A stretch of 64,000 nucleotides of DNA from Leptospira saintgironsiae (GCF_002811765.1 NZ_NPDR01000009.1:1-64000); one strand, 5' to 3'; positions 54,814 to 63,276 are shown, counted from the stretch's first letter. The notes: a model not told the origin generated them from the sequence alone. Made by a program: numbers and translations.

Positions 54814-55911
54814 TCACTTTTTCTTAATATTCTGAATAACCCAATCCAAAACTCCTAAGAACAAAGAAGGATCTCTAAATTTTAGAAAATAATGATCATT
54901 CGCCCAAAGAGGAAGCACGTCTCCTCCAGATTGGATTGCATCAGGAAGTAAAGTAAGACCATCATTCGGTCCATATACTGCTAATTCTGAATAATTTGGG
55001 AACCCTCTGAAAGAAATATGCCGAGCCATAGGTATCCCTAAAACATTCAGAACATACATTGATGATGGAGATTCTATATCCTGAGAGAGCGGAGAATCTT
55101 CTGTCTTTCGCAATTCGTAAAGGGAATCAAATCTATAACCATATATTGGAATCCCAATTCTTAAAATAAGACGTTTGATCAATGAATCAGATCTATGAGT
55201 CATCAAGGGAGTTCCCTTTAATAGACCTGCAACATTCAACCAGGCTTTTACTTTTGAAAAATAATCTTTATTTCCACATTTGGAAATCGCGTATTTAAAA
55301 TCGCTTCCTCCTTTGCTTGTAGAATAAAGAATTAAATGTTCTGATCGGTTATAACTTTTAATAAAATTACATATTTGTTCTGAATTTTCTTCCAGAGAAC
55401 CAACTTGATCAATCTGGATATTTCCATTAGGAATACCTTGTGAATCTAAAATATTCCGAACTGGGGCTCCATCTGCGCCTGTAATAGGATTATCTTTGTA
55501 AAACATTCCAGGAATAATCGCGATAAAATATTTTCTTCTTTCTAAGATAGAATCCCTTTTAAGTTTTTTTCTATCTTTTAAGAATTCTAAAATTTTCGAA
55601 GAACGTGGTAAATTTGCCCAGGTTTGAAAATATGCAATACTTAGAGAATCAATCGAGTTCCCAGTCCTAAGCAAGGTTGTAAGTTGTTCAGCACTTATTT
55701 TTTCAGGATCTACATCCTTCCAAAAAGAAAAGTTAGACGAAAGATCTTCAATATCTTCTTCACATAAATTTTCTAAATTTTTCCAAGACTTATTGCATGG
55801 GGAATGTGAAAGAACAGGTTTAAATTCTACAAAAGCTTCGTTAGCACAAAAACAAAATGATAAACTAATTAAAAATAAAACGATATACCTAAATAGATAG
55901 GATTTACTCAT
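54814..55911 (-). CDS. Lipoprotein with alpha/beta-hydrolase-like segment
   Basis: 365 residues from ATG 55911. Signal peptide with a Cys-rich end (LISLSFCFCANEA) suggests a lipoprotein. The central part has L-I-L-Y-S-T-S-K-G-G-S-D near residue 200, a strand followed by an S-x-S-x-G-G-like nucleophile elbow, and I-I-P-G-M-F-Y near 135. The catalytic acid and His are not obvious; H-Y-F-L near the end is a candidate. A lysophospholipase or lipase role is possible. An upstream TTG at 55953 would add MGIPTLNFPIKQCN, encoded by a repeat hairpin, so it is rejected. Confidence 0.6.
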   Translation of the reverse strand: MSKSYLFRYIVLFLISLSFCFCANEAFVEFKPVLSHSPCNKSWKNLENLCEEDIEDLSSNFSFWKDVDPEKISAEQLTTLLRTGNSIDSLSIAYFQTWANLPRSSKILEFLKDRKKLKRDSILERRKYFIAIIPGMFYKDNPITGADGAPVRNILDSQGIPNGNIQIDQVGSLEENSEQICNFIKSYNRSEHLILYSTSKGGSDFKYAISKCGNKDYFSKVKAWLNVAGLLKGTPLMTHRSDSLIKRLILRIGIPIYGYRFDSLYELRKTEDSPLSQDIESPSSMYVLNVLGIPMARHISFRGFPNYSELAVYGPNDGLTLLPDAIQSGGDVLPLWANDHYFLKFRDPSLFLGVLDWVIQNIKKK

Positions 55912-55944
55912 ATTACACTGTTTTATAGGAAAATTCAAGGTAGG

Positions 55945-55979
55945 TATTCCCAAACAGAAGAAACTCCTGTTTGGGAATA
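55945..55979. other. Perfect 13-bp inverted repeat
   Basis: TATTCCCAAACAG and CTGTTTGGGAATA flank a 9-nt loop. The plus side is followed by seven A's, and no T-tract follows on the minus side. It sits between two minus-strand genes, just after the stop of the upstream one. It may be a weak terminator or a processing site; it is part of the GTAGG-ATTCC repeat type. Confidence 0.5.
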
Positions 55980-55986
55980 AAAAAAA

Positions 55987-56418
55987 TTACTTCTTAGGAG
56001 CAGTTCCGCCGAGAGTAACAGCTTCGCCAGTTACTGCAAAGCTAGTGATTGCTAGTGGTCCCAAAAAAGGAATTAAAATTGGACTTTTTGCATATCCGTA
56101 ACGCACATTGATAACTGCGTTAGAACCTAATTCTCTTGCTTTAGCTACTAATTTTTCGTTTAATTCTTTTGCTAACTCTTCTGTTTCAGGAAAACGAGCT
56201 CCAACTCCTTCAGGAGCAGCTCCGTAAGCAGAGAAACCGAAAGTTGCAGATCCAAGACCAGTTTCTTGGATTACGAAAGTTCCTTGGCTTGTATAAGGAC
56301 CAACGTTGTTCCCAGTAGTCACCAAAATAGAAGTAGGGTGTTTAACGTGATAGTTGTAAAGACAGTTCATAGAGAACGCTGCAACCATTGCTAACACTAG
56401 TACTAGTGATTTTTTCAT
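55987..56418 (-). CDS. TRL-like/YbjQ-like small lipoprotein
   Basis: 143 residues. Signal peptide with a clear lipobox M-N-C (Cys 19). The middle part (TSQGTFVIQETGLGSATFGFSAYG) is glycine-rich as in TRL-family lipoproteins, and the segment L-V-A-K-A-R-E-L-G-S-N-A-V-I-N-V-R-Y-G-Y resembles the conserved helix-strand of YbjQ-type proteins. It is probably anchored in the inner or outer membrane. It opens a divergent gap of 594 bp. No catalytic residues are visible. Family call is tentative, and a role in stress or metal tolerance, sometimes suggested for YbjQ, is not supported here. Confidence 0.6.
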   Translation of the reverse strand: MKKSLVLVLAMVAAFSMNCLYNYHVKHPTSILVTTGNNVGPYTSQGTFVIQETGLGSATFGFSAYGAAPEGVGARFPETEELAKELNEKLVAKARELGSNAVINVRYGYAKSPILIPFLGPLAITSFAVTGEAVTLGGTAPKK

Positions 56419-57012
56419 GAAGAAATTTCCTCAAATTTTTTAGTAGGAACTAATTAGTCATTTCGGCAGAATACGTCAACCGATATTATGCCAAGAAAAG
56501 TAGCGTAAAAACATGATTTTTTTATTAAAAAAGATGTCTGAATTTTCTCTTCGACCGGATATAGAATAACCGAAATTACATTATCCCAAATGAGATAACC
56601 AGGAGCACAGGCAATTAACCTTCATTTTTCGAAATAATTCCGTAATAAATAAAACATTAAAATTCGAAATTCTATATTAAAACTATATAGACGAAATTAT
56701 AATTTGCATGAATCAAAAAAAACTCATCCGTTCATGCAGAAAACTTAATAAACTATTTCCGATTAAATAAAAATTTGAAAATTACACTGATGAATTCATC
56801 TTCACTAATCTTTTTTGCGTAGTAAAAAAGACCATAGGCTTTCTGAAATATTGCGTCAGCAAAAATATAATTCATACAAAATACTCCTGCCTCAATGAAA
56901 ATCCAGGAAAAAACTTTTTTAGAACAACACAAGTAAAGGGTATTCTAGTTGACATATCCCATTTAGGGGAATCATATATTTTCCGATTAAAAAAGGAAGG
57001 AGAGGTTCATTT
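56419..57012. other. AT-rich intergenic gap (594 bp)
   Basis: No open frame over about 25 codons with a ribosome site. Very AT-rich compared with neighbours. A spaced inverted repeat TGCATGAA ... TTCATGCA lies at 56705-56738 (18-bp spacer). A promoter-like site precedes the DUF3015 gene. The length leaves room for a small RNA, but no terminator-like hairpin supports one. Confidence 0.5.
56949..56978 (+). promoter_or_regulatory. Predicted sigma70-type promoter of the DUF3015 operon
   Basis: TTGACA at 56949-56954 and CATATA at 56973-56978 (18-bp spacer) match the -35/-10 consensus (6/6 and 4/6). A purine-rich AAAAGGAAGGAGAGG follows and serves as ribosome site for the ATG at 57013. Confidence 0.6.
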
Positions 57013-57507
57013 ATGAAAAAGGAACTTCTATCGATAGGATTAGTCGGATTACTCTGCTTATCCTCGGGAATTTCAGTCTCTGCCGCAGATTACGGTGTAG
57101 CTGGTTGCGGATTCGGGTCTCTGGTTTTTAAAGAAAACAAAGGTGGTCATCAAATTTTGGCTGCTACTACAAATGGTACTTCGGGCAGCCAAACTTTCGG
57201 AATTTCAACCGGAACTTTGGGATGCGCAACCGATGGATTAGTCCAAAAAGAGAAAGTACAAGAAGTATTTGTTTCCCTTAACTTCAATTCTTTGGAAGCT
57301 GAAATGGCTCAAGGAAAAGGAGAAAAATTAGAAGCTCTTTCAGGACTCCTAGGATGTTCCACAAATGGAATTGCACAACTAGGAGAATATACTAAGTCAA
57401 ATTTCGATGTATTGTATACCCAAGAAACCACTCCTTCTTCTTTACTCAGCGCGGTAAAAGACGGGATCAGAAAAGACGCAGTGCTCTCTAAGAGCTGCAA
57501 AATTTAA
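57013..57507 (+). CDS. DUF3015 family secreted protein, copy 1
   Basis: 164 residues: signal peptide to about residue 25 (LVGLLCLSSGISVSAADYG), then the DUF3015 domain: G-V-A-G-C-G-F-G-S-L-V-F, Q-I-L-A-A-T-T-N-G-T-S-G-S-Q-T-F-G-I-S-T-G-T-L-G-C near 50-73. Cys residues recur in the contexts AGCGF, TLGCAT, GLLGCS and SKSCKI. The family is common in proteobacteria, secreted, with unknown function. The second copy follows after 12 nt and a DUF4105 gene after that. An AGGAAGGAGAGG site stands seven nt before the ATG, suggesting high expression. Confidence 0.85.
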   Translation: MKKELLSIGLVGLLCLSSGISVSAADYGVAGCGFGSLVFKENKGGHQILAATTNGTSGSQTFGISTGTLGCATDGLVQKEKVQEVFVSLNFNSLEAEMAQGKGEKLEALSGLLGCSTNGIAQLGEYTKSNFDVLYTQETTPSSLLSAVKDGIRKDAVLSKSCKI

Positions 57508-57519
57508 GGAGAAAACTTC

Positions 57520-57999
57520 ATGAAAAGAATATTAGCAGTATCTCTATTTCTCGCTTTAGTAGCTTCTCCACTTTACGTTGCTTCCGCTAAACACGGCGCT
57601 GCAGGATGTGGTTTGGGTTCAATCGTAATCACAGAGAACAAAAAAGTTCACCAAGTGATCGCAGCTACTGTAAACGGAACTGTGTTGAACCAAAGTTTTG
57701 GGATTTCTACCGGAACTTTAGGATGTGAGACAAGCGGCTTTACTCAAAAACAAGCTGAGCAACAAATCTTTGTTCACATGAACTTCCAATCTTTGGAGCA
57801 AGAATTTGCAAAAGGTTCTGGTGAAAAAATGGAAGCCTTCGCTTCTTTGATGGGTTGTTCTGATGCGGGAACTTTCGGAAAAGTAGGAAAAGAAAAATTC
57901 TCCGCACTTTTCGACCAAAACACTCCGGATTCCTTTTTGGAAAAAATGAGATTCGAAGTAGCAAACAACTCCGATTTAGTCGGAAGTTGCAAAATCTAA
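57520..57999 (+). CDS. DUF3015 family secreted protein, copy 2
   Basis: 159 residues, paralogue of copy 1: signal peptide (MKRILAVSLFLALVASPLYVASA), A-A-G-C-G-L-G-S-I-V-I-T, Q-S-F-G-I-S-T-G-T-L-G-C near 68, and the same four Cys positions including the terminal S-C-K-I. By eye about 40% of residues match copy 1, with both the framework and the C-terminus shared, so this is an old tandem duplication, not a recent one. Start has GGAGA in reach (AAGGAGAAAACTTCATG). A strong hairpin without T-run separates it from the DUF4105 gene. Confidence 0.85.
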   Translation: MKRILAVSLFLALVASPLYVASAKHGAAGCGLGSIVITENKKVHQVIAATVNGTVLNQSFGISTGTLGCETSGFTQKQAEQQIFVHMNFQSLEQEFAKGSGEKMEAFASLMGCSDAGTFGKVGKEKFSALFDQNTPDSFLEKMRFEVANNSDLVGSCKI

Positions 58000-58023
58000 T
58001 AACACCTTTTAACTAAGGTCTAA

Positions 58024-58049
58024 TTCCCTTCTCCGAAAGGAGAAGGGAA
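58024..58049. other. Perfect 11-bp GAAA-tetraloop hairpin
   Basis: TTCCCTTCTCC and GGAGAAGGGAA enclose GAAA; G-C rich and very stable in RNA. It lies between the second DUF3015 gene and the DUF4105 gene. No U-tract follows, so it probably acts as an RNA processing or stability element that lowers expression of the downstream large protein. Confidence 0.6.
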
Positions 58050-58073
58050 CATTCGTTCAATCTAAAACTTTAA

Positions 58074-60110
58074 GTGCCAGCAAAGTCCTATTCTCTTTTT
58101 ATAATATTCTTTCTATATTCTACCTTCGGAACTTTCAGCTCTTCTTACGCAACAAGCACGGAAAAGATCATAGAATACCAAAAATTGGCAGAAACCAAAA
58201 AACTTTGGGAAGATAGGTATTGGATCCTTCTATTACATTATACTAAAACCACATTCGGGAATTGGGTGAGCGAGGCAGACTCTTCTACTTTTTTCCTTTC
58301 CGGAGAAGGACAAAAAAATCCAGAAGAAGAACTATATTCTGCAATCCAGGCATTTATGACTCCCGAGTCCCCTCCTCCGGGAGAAGAAAACTGGATGCAT
58401 CCAGCATGCAAATTCCCAGAAAGAAAAAGATGGATCCAAGAGAAACTTTCCATCCCGGATTCAGACTTTGCAAAGGTTGATTGTTCGAGATTTGAAAAAT
58501 GGTTTGCAACTTTGAATCCAAAGGGCGCAAAAATCATATTCGCTTCTTATTATATGAATGCCCCTGCTTCCATTTTCGGGCATACCCTCTTAAAATTAGA
58601 TTCAGGAGATCCGAATAGAAAGGAAATTTTAGAATATTCTGTAAACTATGCAGCAAACGCAGACCCTGCAACTACTAATGCAATCGTATATTCTATTTTA
58701 GGTTTATTCGGCGGATATCCAGGAACATTCTCCTTATTTCCATATTATGTTAAAATTTCAGAATATAATGATATTGAAAGTAGAGATCTTTGGGAATACG
58801 AGCTGGACCTGAAAGAGGAAGAAGTTAGAAGAATGACAAGACATCTCTGGGAATTGGGAGCTGCATCATTCGATTATTATTTTTTAGACGAGAATTGTTC
58901 TTATCATCTATTTTCTTTGATAGAAGTAGCAAGGCCAAGCCTTCATCTAAGAGACAAGGCTCCTTTCGTGATCCCAGGAGATACAGTTAAAAAGTATATT
59001 GAACAGGCAGGTCTTGTAAAAGATATCAAATACAGACCTTCTCTACATAGCAAAATTATACAAAAACTAAGAAAAATGAACGAGGACGAAAGAGAACTTT
59101 ATGAAAACGTAATGAATAACGGAAACATCTCTCTTTTGACAAATAAAGAACCCGATCCTAAGATCAGGACTTCTTTTCTCTCGGACACCATCTTGGATTC
59201 ATTTCGTTATAAAAAAGCAGAAGGAGATTCTCCCAAAGAATGGGATCAAACTTATAAACAATTACTTTTATTTAGAAGTAAACTCACCGACCACTATGAG
59301 GATTCAGGATATTCGCCTATCACCCAAAGTCCTCATGTGGGTCACGGTAGTTCTGCGTTATATAACGAAGTTGGAACGTCCAGCTTAGGAAATTTTGTAG
59401 GTTTCGGTTACAGAGCTGCCGTTCACGACCTTTTGAATACAGATCAAGGTTATATTCCGAATTCTTCCGTGGATTATTTTTCCTTAAAGGCAAGGTATTA
59501 CCAAGACTCTAAAAAATTACATCTGGAAGAATTTCATATAATTCGAATGCTTTCCTTAACTCCTTATAATTCGTTAGGGCGTTCCATTTCTTATTTCGTG
59601 GACTCAGGAGCAGATTCATCTGTTTATAAAAAGAAAGGAAATGAAGAAGATAGAAAACTTTTGGAATGGCAGGCATTACTCCGGCCAGAAGATCTATCTT
59701 ACACACTTTATAGATTGGATGATGTTTCTAAATCTGAAAAATATGAAAGGGTCACAAATGCAAATTTAGAAACTACGTTTGGTTATAGTTTCCAGGATCA
59801 ATTTTCAGAAGGTCCAAAACGTTTTTTATTCTCAGCTCAAGCAGGAGCGAAAGTAAGGTATAACGGCAAATATGATACCAACGCAGTTGTAGCTCCTCAA
59901 ATCGCTGCTTATTGGATCGCAAATTTTGATTCTTTTAAAGCTGTATTATCTTTACATTATTATACTTTTTCGATTTACGGGGTCCCGGATGATTATAAGG
60001 CACAATTAGGATTTCGTTATGCAATCCATGCCAATCATGAATTGAGATTAGAGGCGAAAGCCCAAAGGAATTATAATGAAGCCAGCTTCTCTTATGTGTA
60101 TCAATTTTAA
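58074..60110 (+). CDS. DUF4105 (Lnb N-terminal-like) envelope protein
   Basis: 678 residues from a GTG. Signal peptide (SLFIIFFLYSTFGTFSSSYA), then an N-terminal domain with Cys-dependent hydrolase-like motifs: F-A-S-Y-Y-M-N-A-P-A-S-I-F-G-H-T-L-L near residue 158, W-E-Y-E-L and D-E-N-C-S-Y-H-L-F-S-L-I near 280, the Cys/His signature of DUF4105. The last 250 residues look like a beta-barrel (YSFQDQF, AYWIANFDSFKAVLSLHYYTFSIYG), ending F-S-Y-V-Y-Q-F with a C-terminal Phe. So a periplasmic protease-like head may be fused to an outer-membrane barrel. The pairing with DUF3015 genes recurs in bacteria. Nothing known about substrate. Confidence 0.75.
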   Translation: MPAKSYSLFIIFFLYSTFGTFSSSYATSTEKIIEYQKLAETKKLWEDRYWILLLHYTKTTFGNWVSEADSSTFFLSGEGQKNPEEELYSAIQAFMTPESPPPGEENWMHPACKFPERKRWIQEKLSIPDSDFAKVDCSRFEKWFATLNPKGAKIIFASYYMNAPASIFGHTLLKLDSGDPNRKEILEYSVNYAANADPATTNAIVYSILGLFGGYPGTFSLFPYYVKISEYNDIESRDLWEYELDLKEEEVRRMTRHLWELGAASFDYYFLDENCSYHLFSLIEVARPSLHLRDKAPFVIPGDTVKKYIEQAGLVKDIKYRPSLHSKIIQKLRKMNEDERELYENVMNNGNISLLTNKEPDPKIRTSFLSDTILDSFRYKKAEGDSPKEWDQTYKQLLLFRSKLTDHYEDSGYSPITQSPHVGHGSSALYNEVGTSSLGNFVGFGYRAAVHDLLNTDQGYIPNSSVDYFSLKARYYQDSKKLHLEEFHIIRMLSLTPYNSLGRSISYFVDSGADSSVYKKKGNEEDRKLLEWQALLRPEDLSYTLYRLDDVSKSEKYERVTNANLETTFGYSFQDQFSEGPKRFLFSAQAGAKVRYNGKYDTNAVVAPQIAAYWIANFDSFKAVLSLHYYTFSIYGVPDDYKAQLGFRYAIHANHELRLEAKAQRNYNEASFSYVYQF

Positions 60111-60951
60111 ATATATTCTATATTCAATTCTTCTTTTTCTATTTTTGAATAACTGTTCCTCCATGTTATTCTATCCGAATCGGGATATGTACATTCCGCC
60201 TGAAAAAATGGGATTTCAGCCTGAGAAAATTTCTCTTAAAATGAAAGATGGAACAAACATAAAAGTTTGGATTTTCAAACCTTCTAAAGTAAAAATCAAG
60301 GCAAGCATCCTTCAGTTCCATGGAAATGGAGAAAATATGTCCAGCCATTATATCAGCCTTGCTTGGCTGGTAGAAAAAGGTTATGAATTAGTGATATGGG
60401 ACTACAGAGGTTACGGAGATTCTGAAGGAGAAGCGGAGAAAGAATCTATATTAGAAGATTCTAAAGAAGTTTTAAAATTCCAACAGAATAGAGCCAAAGA
60501 ACTTGGGATTCCCTGGATTGTATACGGACAAAGTCTGGGTGGAGCACTTGCAATCAGAGCCGTGGGTGAAATGCAAAATAAAGAAGGATTATTACTCGTA
60601 GTTGGTGATGGAACTTTCGCGTATTATTCTCATGTGGCAAAAACGGTGGCAGAGAGAGTGTTTTTCTTTCCGATAGGACAGTTGGTTGGATTTTTCTTCT
60701 CTGATTATTTAAGTCCTGGAGAGGTGATAGATCAAATTTCTCCAGTGAAACTTTTAATAGTGCATGGAACTGAGGATCAAATCGTTTCCTATCCGAATGG
60801 GATGGAACTTTTTCAAAAAGCAAAGGATCCTAAGATTTTCTGGGAAATCAAAGGTGGAGGACATTTAGATTGGCTGGAAATGGGAAGATCTAAAGGAGCC
60901 AAAAATTTCGTAAAATTTTTAGATGAGATAATCTCTCATTGGAATCCTTAA
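60076..60951 (+). CDS. Alpha/beta-hydrolase (serine aminopeptidase S33-like) lipoprotein
   Basis: 291 residues. The start at 60076 has AAAGGA six nt upstream and overlaps the DUF4105 gene by 35 nt. Signal peptide with lipobox-like FLNNC (Cys 27). The hydrolase shows the oxyanion region Q-F-H-G-N-G-E-N near 80, W-D-Y-R-G-Y-G-D-S-E-G near 109, nucleophile Y-G-Q-S-L-G-G near 155, an acid in H-G-T-E-D-Q-I-V near 235 and the His in G-G-G-H-L-D near 265: a complete Ser-Asp-His triad. It is an esterase or monoglyceride lipase type enzyme of the envelope. Substrate unknown. Confidence 0.82.
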   Translation: MKPASLMCINFKYILYSILLFLFLNNCSSMLFYPNRDMYIPPEKMGFQPEKISLKMKDGTNIKVWIFKPSKVKIKASILQFHGNGENMSSHYISLAWLVEKGYELVIWDYRGYGDSEGEAEKESILEDSKEVLKFQQNRAKELGIPWIVYGQSLGGALAIRAVGEMQNKEGLLLVVGDGTFAYYSHVAKTVAERVFFFPIGQLVGFFFSDYLSPGEVIDQISPVKLLIVHGTEDQIVSYPNGMELFQKAKDPKIFWEIKGGGHLDWLEMGRSKGAKNFVKFLDEIISHWNP

Positions 60952-61487
60952 TTCTCGGCGGAGATCCGATACATTCTTTTACCTTCCAATAAAGATCTTA
61001 GCGCGTCTTCCGGTTTTGACTCTTGTATGAATAGTTCAGGTAAGGAGAAGTTCCCAGTATTATATAGAGCTATTGATAAGAATATGATCTTACCTTCTTT
61101 TGCTATAAATACTTTTTCGAAATCTCTACATTTCAGTGCATAAACACCAGGAGTAAGCTCCAAAGTTTTATATTCTCCAGAATCCAATCCAAAGTTTTGG
61201 AATAAACTGCGATTCCCTTCTTTAAAAGATCCTGGATATTTATATAATTCTACTGAAAAGGAGAAAAAGGACTGAGCCACTAGTTGCGGCCTAAGCACGT
61301 AAATCAATGCACTATCATCCTTTGCTTTTTTAAGTTGGTCGAATCTTTTGGTACTTGCGCAAGATCCAAACCCTGAGGCCAGACAAATACAAAATAAGAA
61401 GGTTCTAAAGTAGAGAATGTTATGAAAAAATCTGGTAGCTCCTTGGGCTCTACGGTTAAAATTGACCTTAATTCGAGGATTTTTCAT
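60948..61487 (-). CDS. DUF2846-like lipoprotein
   Basis: 179 residues from ATG 61487, whose start codon shares two bases with the ATG of the divergent gene (CATG). The upstream frame continues to 61559 but lies within that gene. A long N-terminal region precedes the hydrophobic segment (ILYFRTFLFCICLASGFGSC; lipobox Cys about 42), which is unusual for a lipoprotein, so the true start might be later by a non-standard codon. The mature part A-L-I-Y-V-L-R-P-Q-L ... L-T-P-G-V-Y-A-L-K-C resembles DUF2846. No Shine-Dalgarno is visible. Likely outer-membrane lipoprotein of unknown role. Confidence 0.5.
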   Translation of the reverse strand: MKNPRIKVNFNRRAQGATRFFHNILYFRTFLFCICLASGFGSCASTKRFDQLKKAKDDSALIYVLRPQLVAQSFFSFSVELYKYPGSFKEGNRSLFQNFGLDSGEYKTLELTPGVYALKCRDFEKVFIAKEGKIIFLSIALYNTGNFSLPELFIQESKPEDALRSLLEGKRMYRISAEN

Positions 61488-61929
61488 GAAAATTGAGTTC
61501 ACACCCGAGCAGTACGAAACCTTACTAAAATCCACCGCGATCTCCAGCTGGATGATCAATGCATTTAATGAAGGTGACGAGGAACTAAATTCCTACGCCG
61601 AACTCGAGCAATACATACTTTCCTTTGCAAAAGATTTTGGGAAGCAGGAATTCGTAGACTACGATGCTGCTGACAATGTATATTTCCCTACTCGCAAATT
61701 CGAAGATCAAACGGATATATTCGATATCATTTCTGATTACGATAATGAATTATTCTGGGATGAACTAATCCATAGAATGGCCAGAAGAGATTTCCTGCAA
61801 GAGTATGGAGAAACTGGTGTGGCTTCTATGGCTATCGAAGAAAGGATCGAAAAAGAAGCTCCTTATATCAGTAAATATGAAGAGGTATTTACCAACCAAG
61901 GCCTGGAGAATATAGACATCCGTCCTTAA
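61486..61929 (+). CDS. Hypothetical acidic cytoplasmic protein
   Basis: 147 residues from ATG 61486 (GAGGA nine nt upstream; a TTG at 61462 would add eight). Strongly acidic: over a quarter of residues are Asp or Glu, with few basic ones. Phrases such as FTPEQYETLLKSTAISSWMI and DELIHRMARRDFLQEYGETG suggest a helical fold. No signal peptide. It precedes the RNA methyltransferase by only 3 nt, so it is probably co-transcribed with it. Not recognised; an acidic partner of a nucleic-acid-binding enzyme is possible. Confidence 0.65.
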   Translation: MKIEFTPEQYETLLKSTAISSWMINAFNEGDEELNSYAELEQYILSFAKDFGKQEFVDYDAADNVYFPTRKFEDQTDIFDIISDYDNELFWDELIHRMARRDFLQEYGETGVASMAIEERIEKEAPYISKYEEVFTNQGLENIDIRP

Positions 61930-61932
61930 TAC

Positions 61933-63276
61933 ATGTTTGACCAGGAACCTTTCGGAGTTTTAGAAATTGAAAACCTTCTACCCAACTTAAGAGGAGAAGG
62001 TACATTAGGAAAAAGAAAAATAGAAATCCCTTATTCTCTTCCCGGAGATGTATACGAAGTATACAAATTCGGAAAAAGAAAGGTATTCTATAAATGGAAT
62101 CCTACTCATTTAGAGCCAAGAGTATCTTCTCCTCAATGCCCAAGTTTTGGAGAATGTGGTGGATGTTCCGGTCAACACCTACCCTATCTTGAACAATTCA
62201 AATTAACATCTGAACCAATCCTTAAAGGATTAGAAAATTTCAGTCCTATCAACAAAGGTATATCTCCTGCCGAATCTTCTTACTCTTACAGAAATCGTAT
62301 GGACTTTGCAGTCTTTCCTGGACGGGTTGTTGGTTTAAGAATGTCAGGAAATTTCAGAAGGATTGTTCCAATAGCGAACTGTTCCATCCAAACTGACTGG
62401 GCAAATTCTGAAATGCCTCTTTTCCAAAAACTTTTGGAATGTTTTCCTGAATTAGAATATGATCGCAAAAAAGAAACCGGTTACCTTAAGTATTTTACTC
62501 TTCGAAAATCAGTGTTTAACGATGACTCGATGAGTATCCTTACATTCACAGAAGATTTCAAAAATGAAGATCTGATGAATCAAGTGGCTGAAAAAGCAAA
62601 AGAGATCCTTGGTGCTAAAAACATAGTATTCTGTTTTAATCGCAAAAAAGGAGAAATTTCTGCCTCAGGAGAAGCGATTGCTATCAGAGGAAATATTTAT
62701 TTGATAGAAGAGATCTGGGGTAAAAAGTTCAAAATCCCTTTTGATGGATTCTTCCAACCAAATCCTAAAGAGTTCATTAAAATTTTAGAATTTATTAAAT
62801 CTAAGATTAAACCAGCGGAGAATCTTGCAGATCTTTTCTGTGGAAGTGGATTTTTTTCCATTCTATTTGGGGAAAATTTTTCACGGATCTTGGGGATCGA
62901 TATTATATCTTCTTCCGTGTCTGCAGGTGAGGAGTTCCTACAGGATATTTTCCCGGACAAAAAGATAGAATTTCTTGCGTTTGATCTATTTCACAAAAAA
63001 GGTTTGGAGAAAATGAACTCTGCGAATCTTCCTTGGAAAGATTCAGTAGTGATCGCAGATCCCCCCAGAAGCGGTCTTTCTCCCGAATTATGCGCCTTCT
63101 TAAATTCTAACCCTGTTTCCCAACTGATTTATATTTCCTGTAATCCTGAAAACTTGCTGAGAGATGCCCGCATTTTGGAAGAATCCTACAAAATGGAGGA
63201 GTTCCTACTCTGCGATCCCTTCCCTCAAACTCCTCATTTGGAAGCAGTATCCATCTTCTCCCCTAAAAATCGCTGA
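61933..63276 (+). CDS. TrmA/RumA-family RNA m5U methyltransferase
   Basis: 447 residues. Methylates C5 of uridine in rRNA or tRNA. N-terminal TRAM-like part (GDVYEVYKFGKRKVFYKW), then a 4Fe-4S ligand set C-P-S-F-G-E-C-G-G-C near residue 75 plus C in I-A-N-C-S. The catalytic part has F-Q-P-N-P-K-E-F near 275, SAM motif D-L-F-C-G-S-G-F-F-S near 298, D-P-P-R-S-G near 377 and catalytic Y-I-S-C-N-P-E-N near 400, with the Cys nucleophile. Whether it is RlmD-like (23S U1939) or another site cannot be settled by sequence. It is coupled to the acidic protein gene upstream. Confidence 0.88.
   Translation: MFDQEPFGVLEIENLLPNLRGEGTLGKRKIEIPYSLPGDVYEVYKFGKRKVFYKWNPTHLEPRVSSPQCPSFGECGGCSGQHLPYLEQFKLTSEPILKGLENFSPINKGISPAESSYSYRNRMDFAVFPGRVVGLRMSGNFRRIVPIANCSIQTDWANSEMPLFQKLLECFPELEYDRKKETGYLKYFTLRKSVFNDDSMSILTFTEDFKNEDLMNQVAEKAKEILGAKNIVFCFNRKKGEISASGEAIAIRGNIYLIEEIWGKKFKIPFDGFFQPNPKEFIKILEFIKSKIKPAENLADLFCGSGFFSILFGENFSRILGIDIISSSVSAGEEFLQDIFPDKKIEFLAFDLFHKKGLEKMNSANLPWKDSVVIADPPRSGLSPELCAFLNSNPVSQLIYISCNPENLLRDARILEESYKMEEFLLCDPFPQTPHLEAVSIFSPKNR

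Noticed and set aside
55912..55953. Hydrolase start at 55953 (MGIPT...)
   Set aside because: These codons come from a repeat/hairpin sequence; the ATG at 55911 begins a normal signal peptide.
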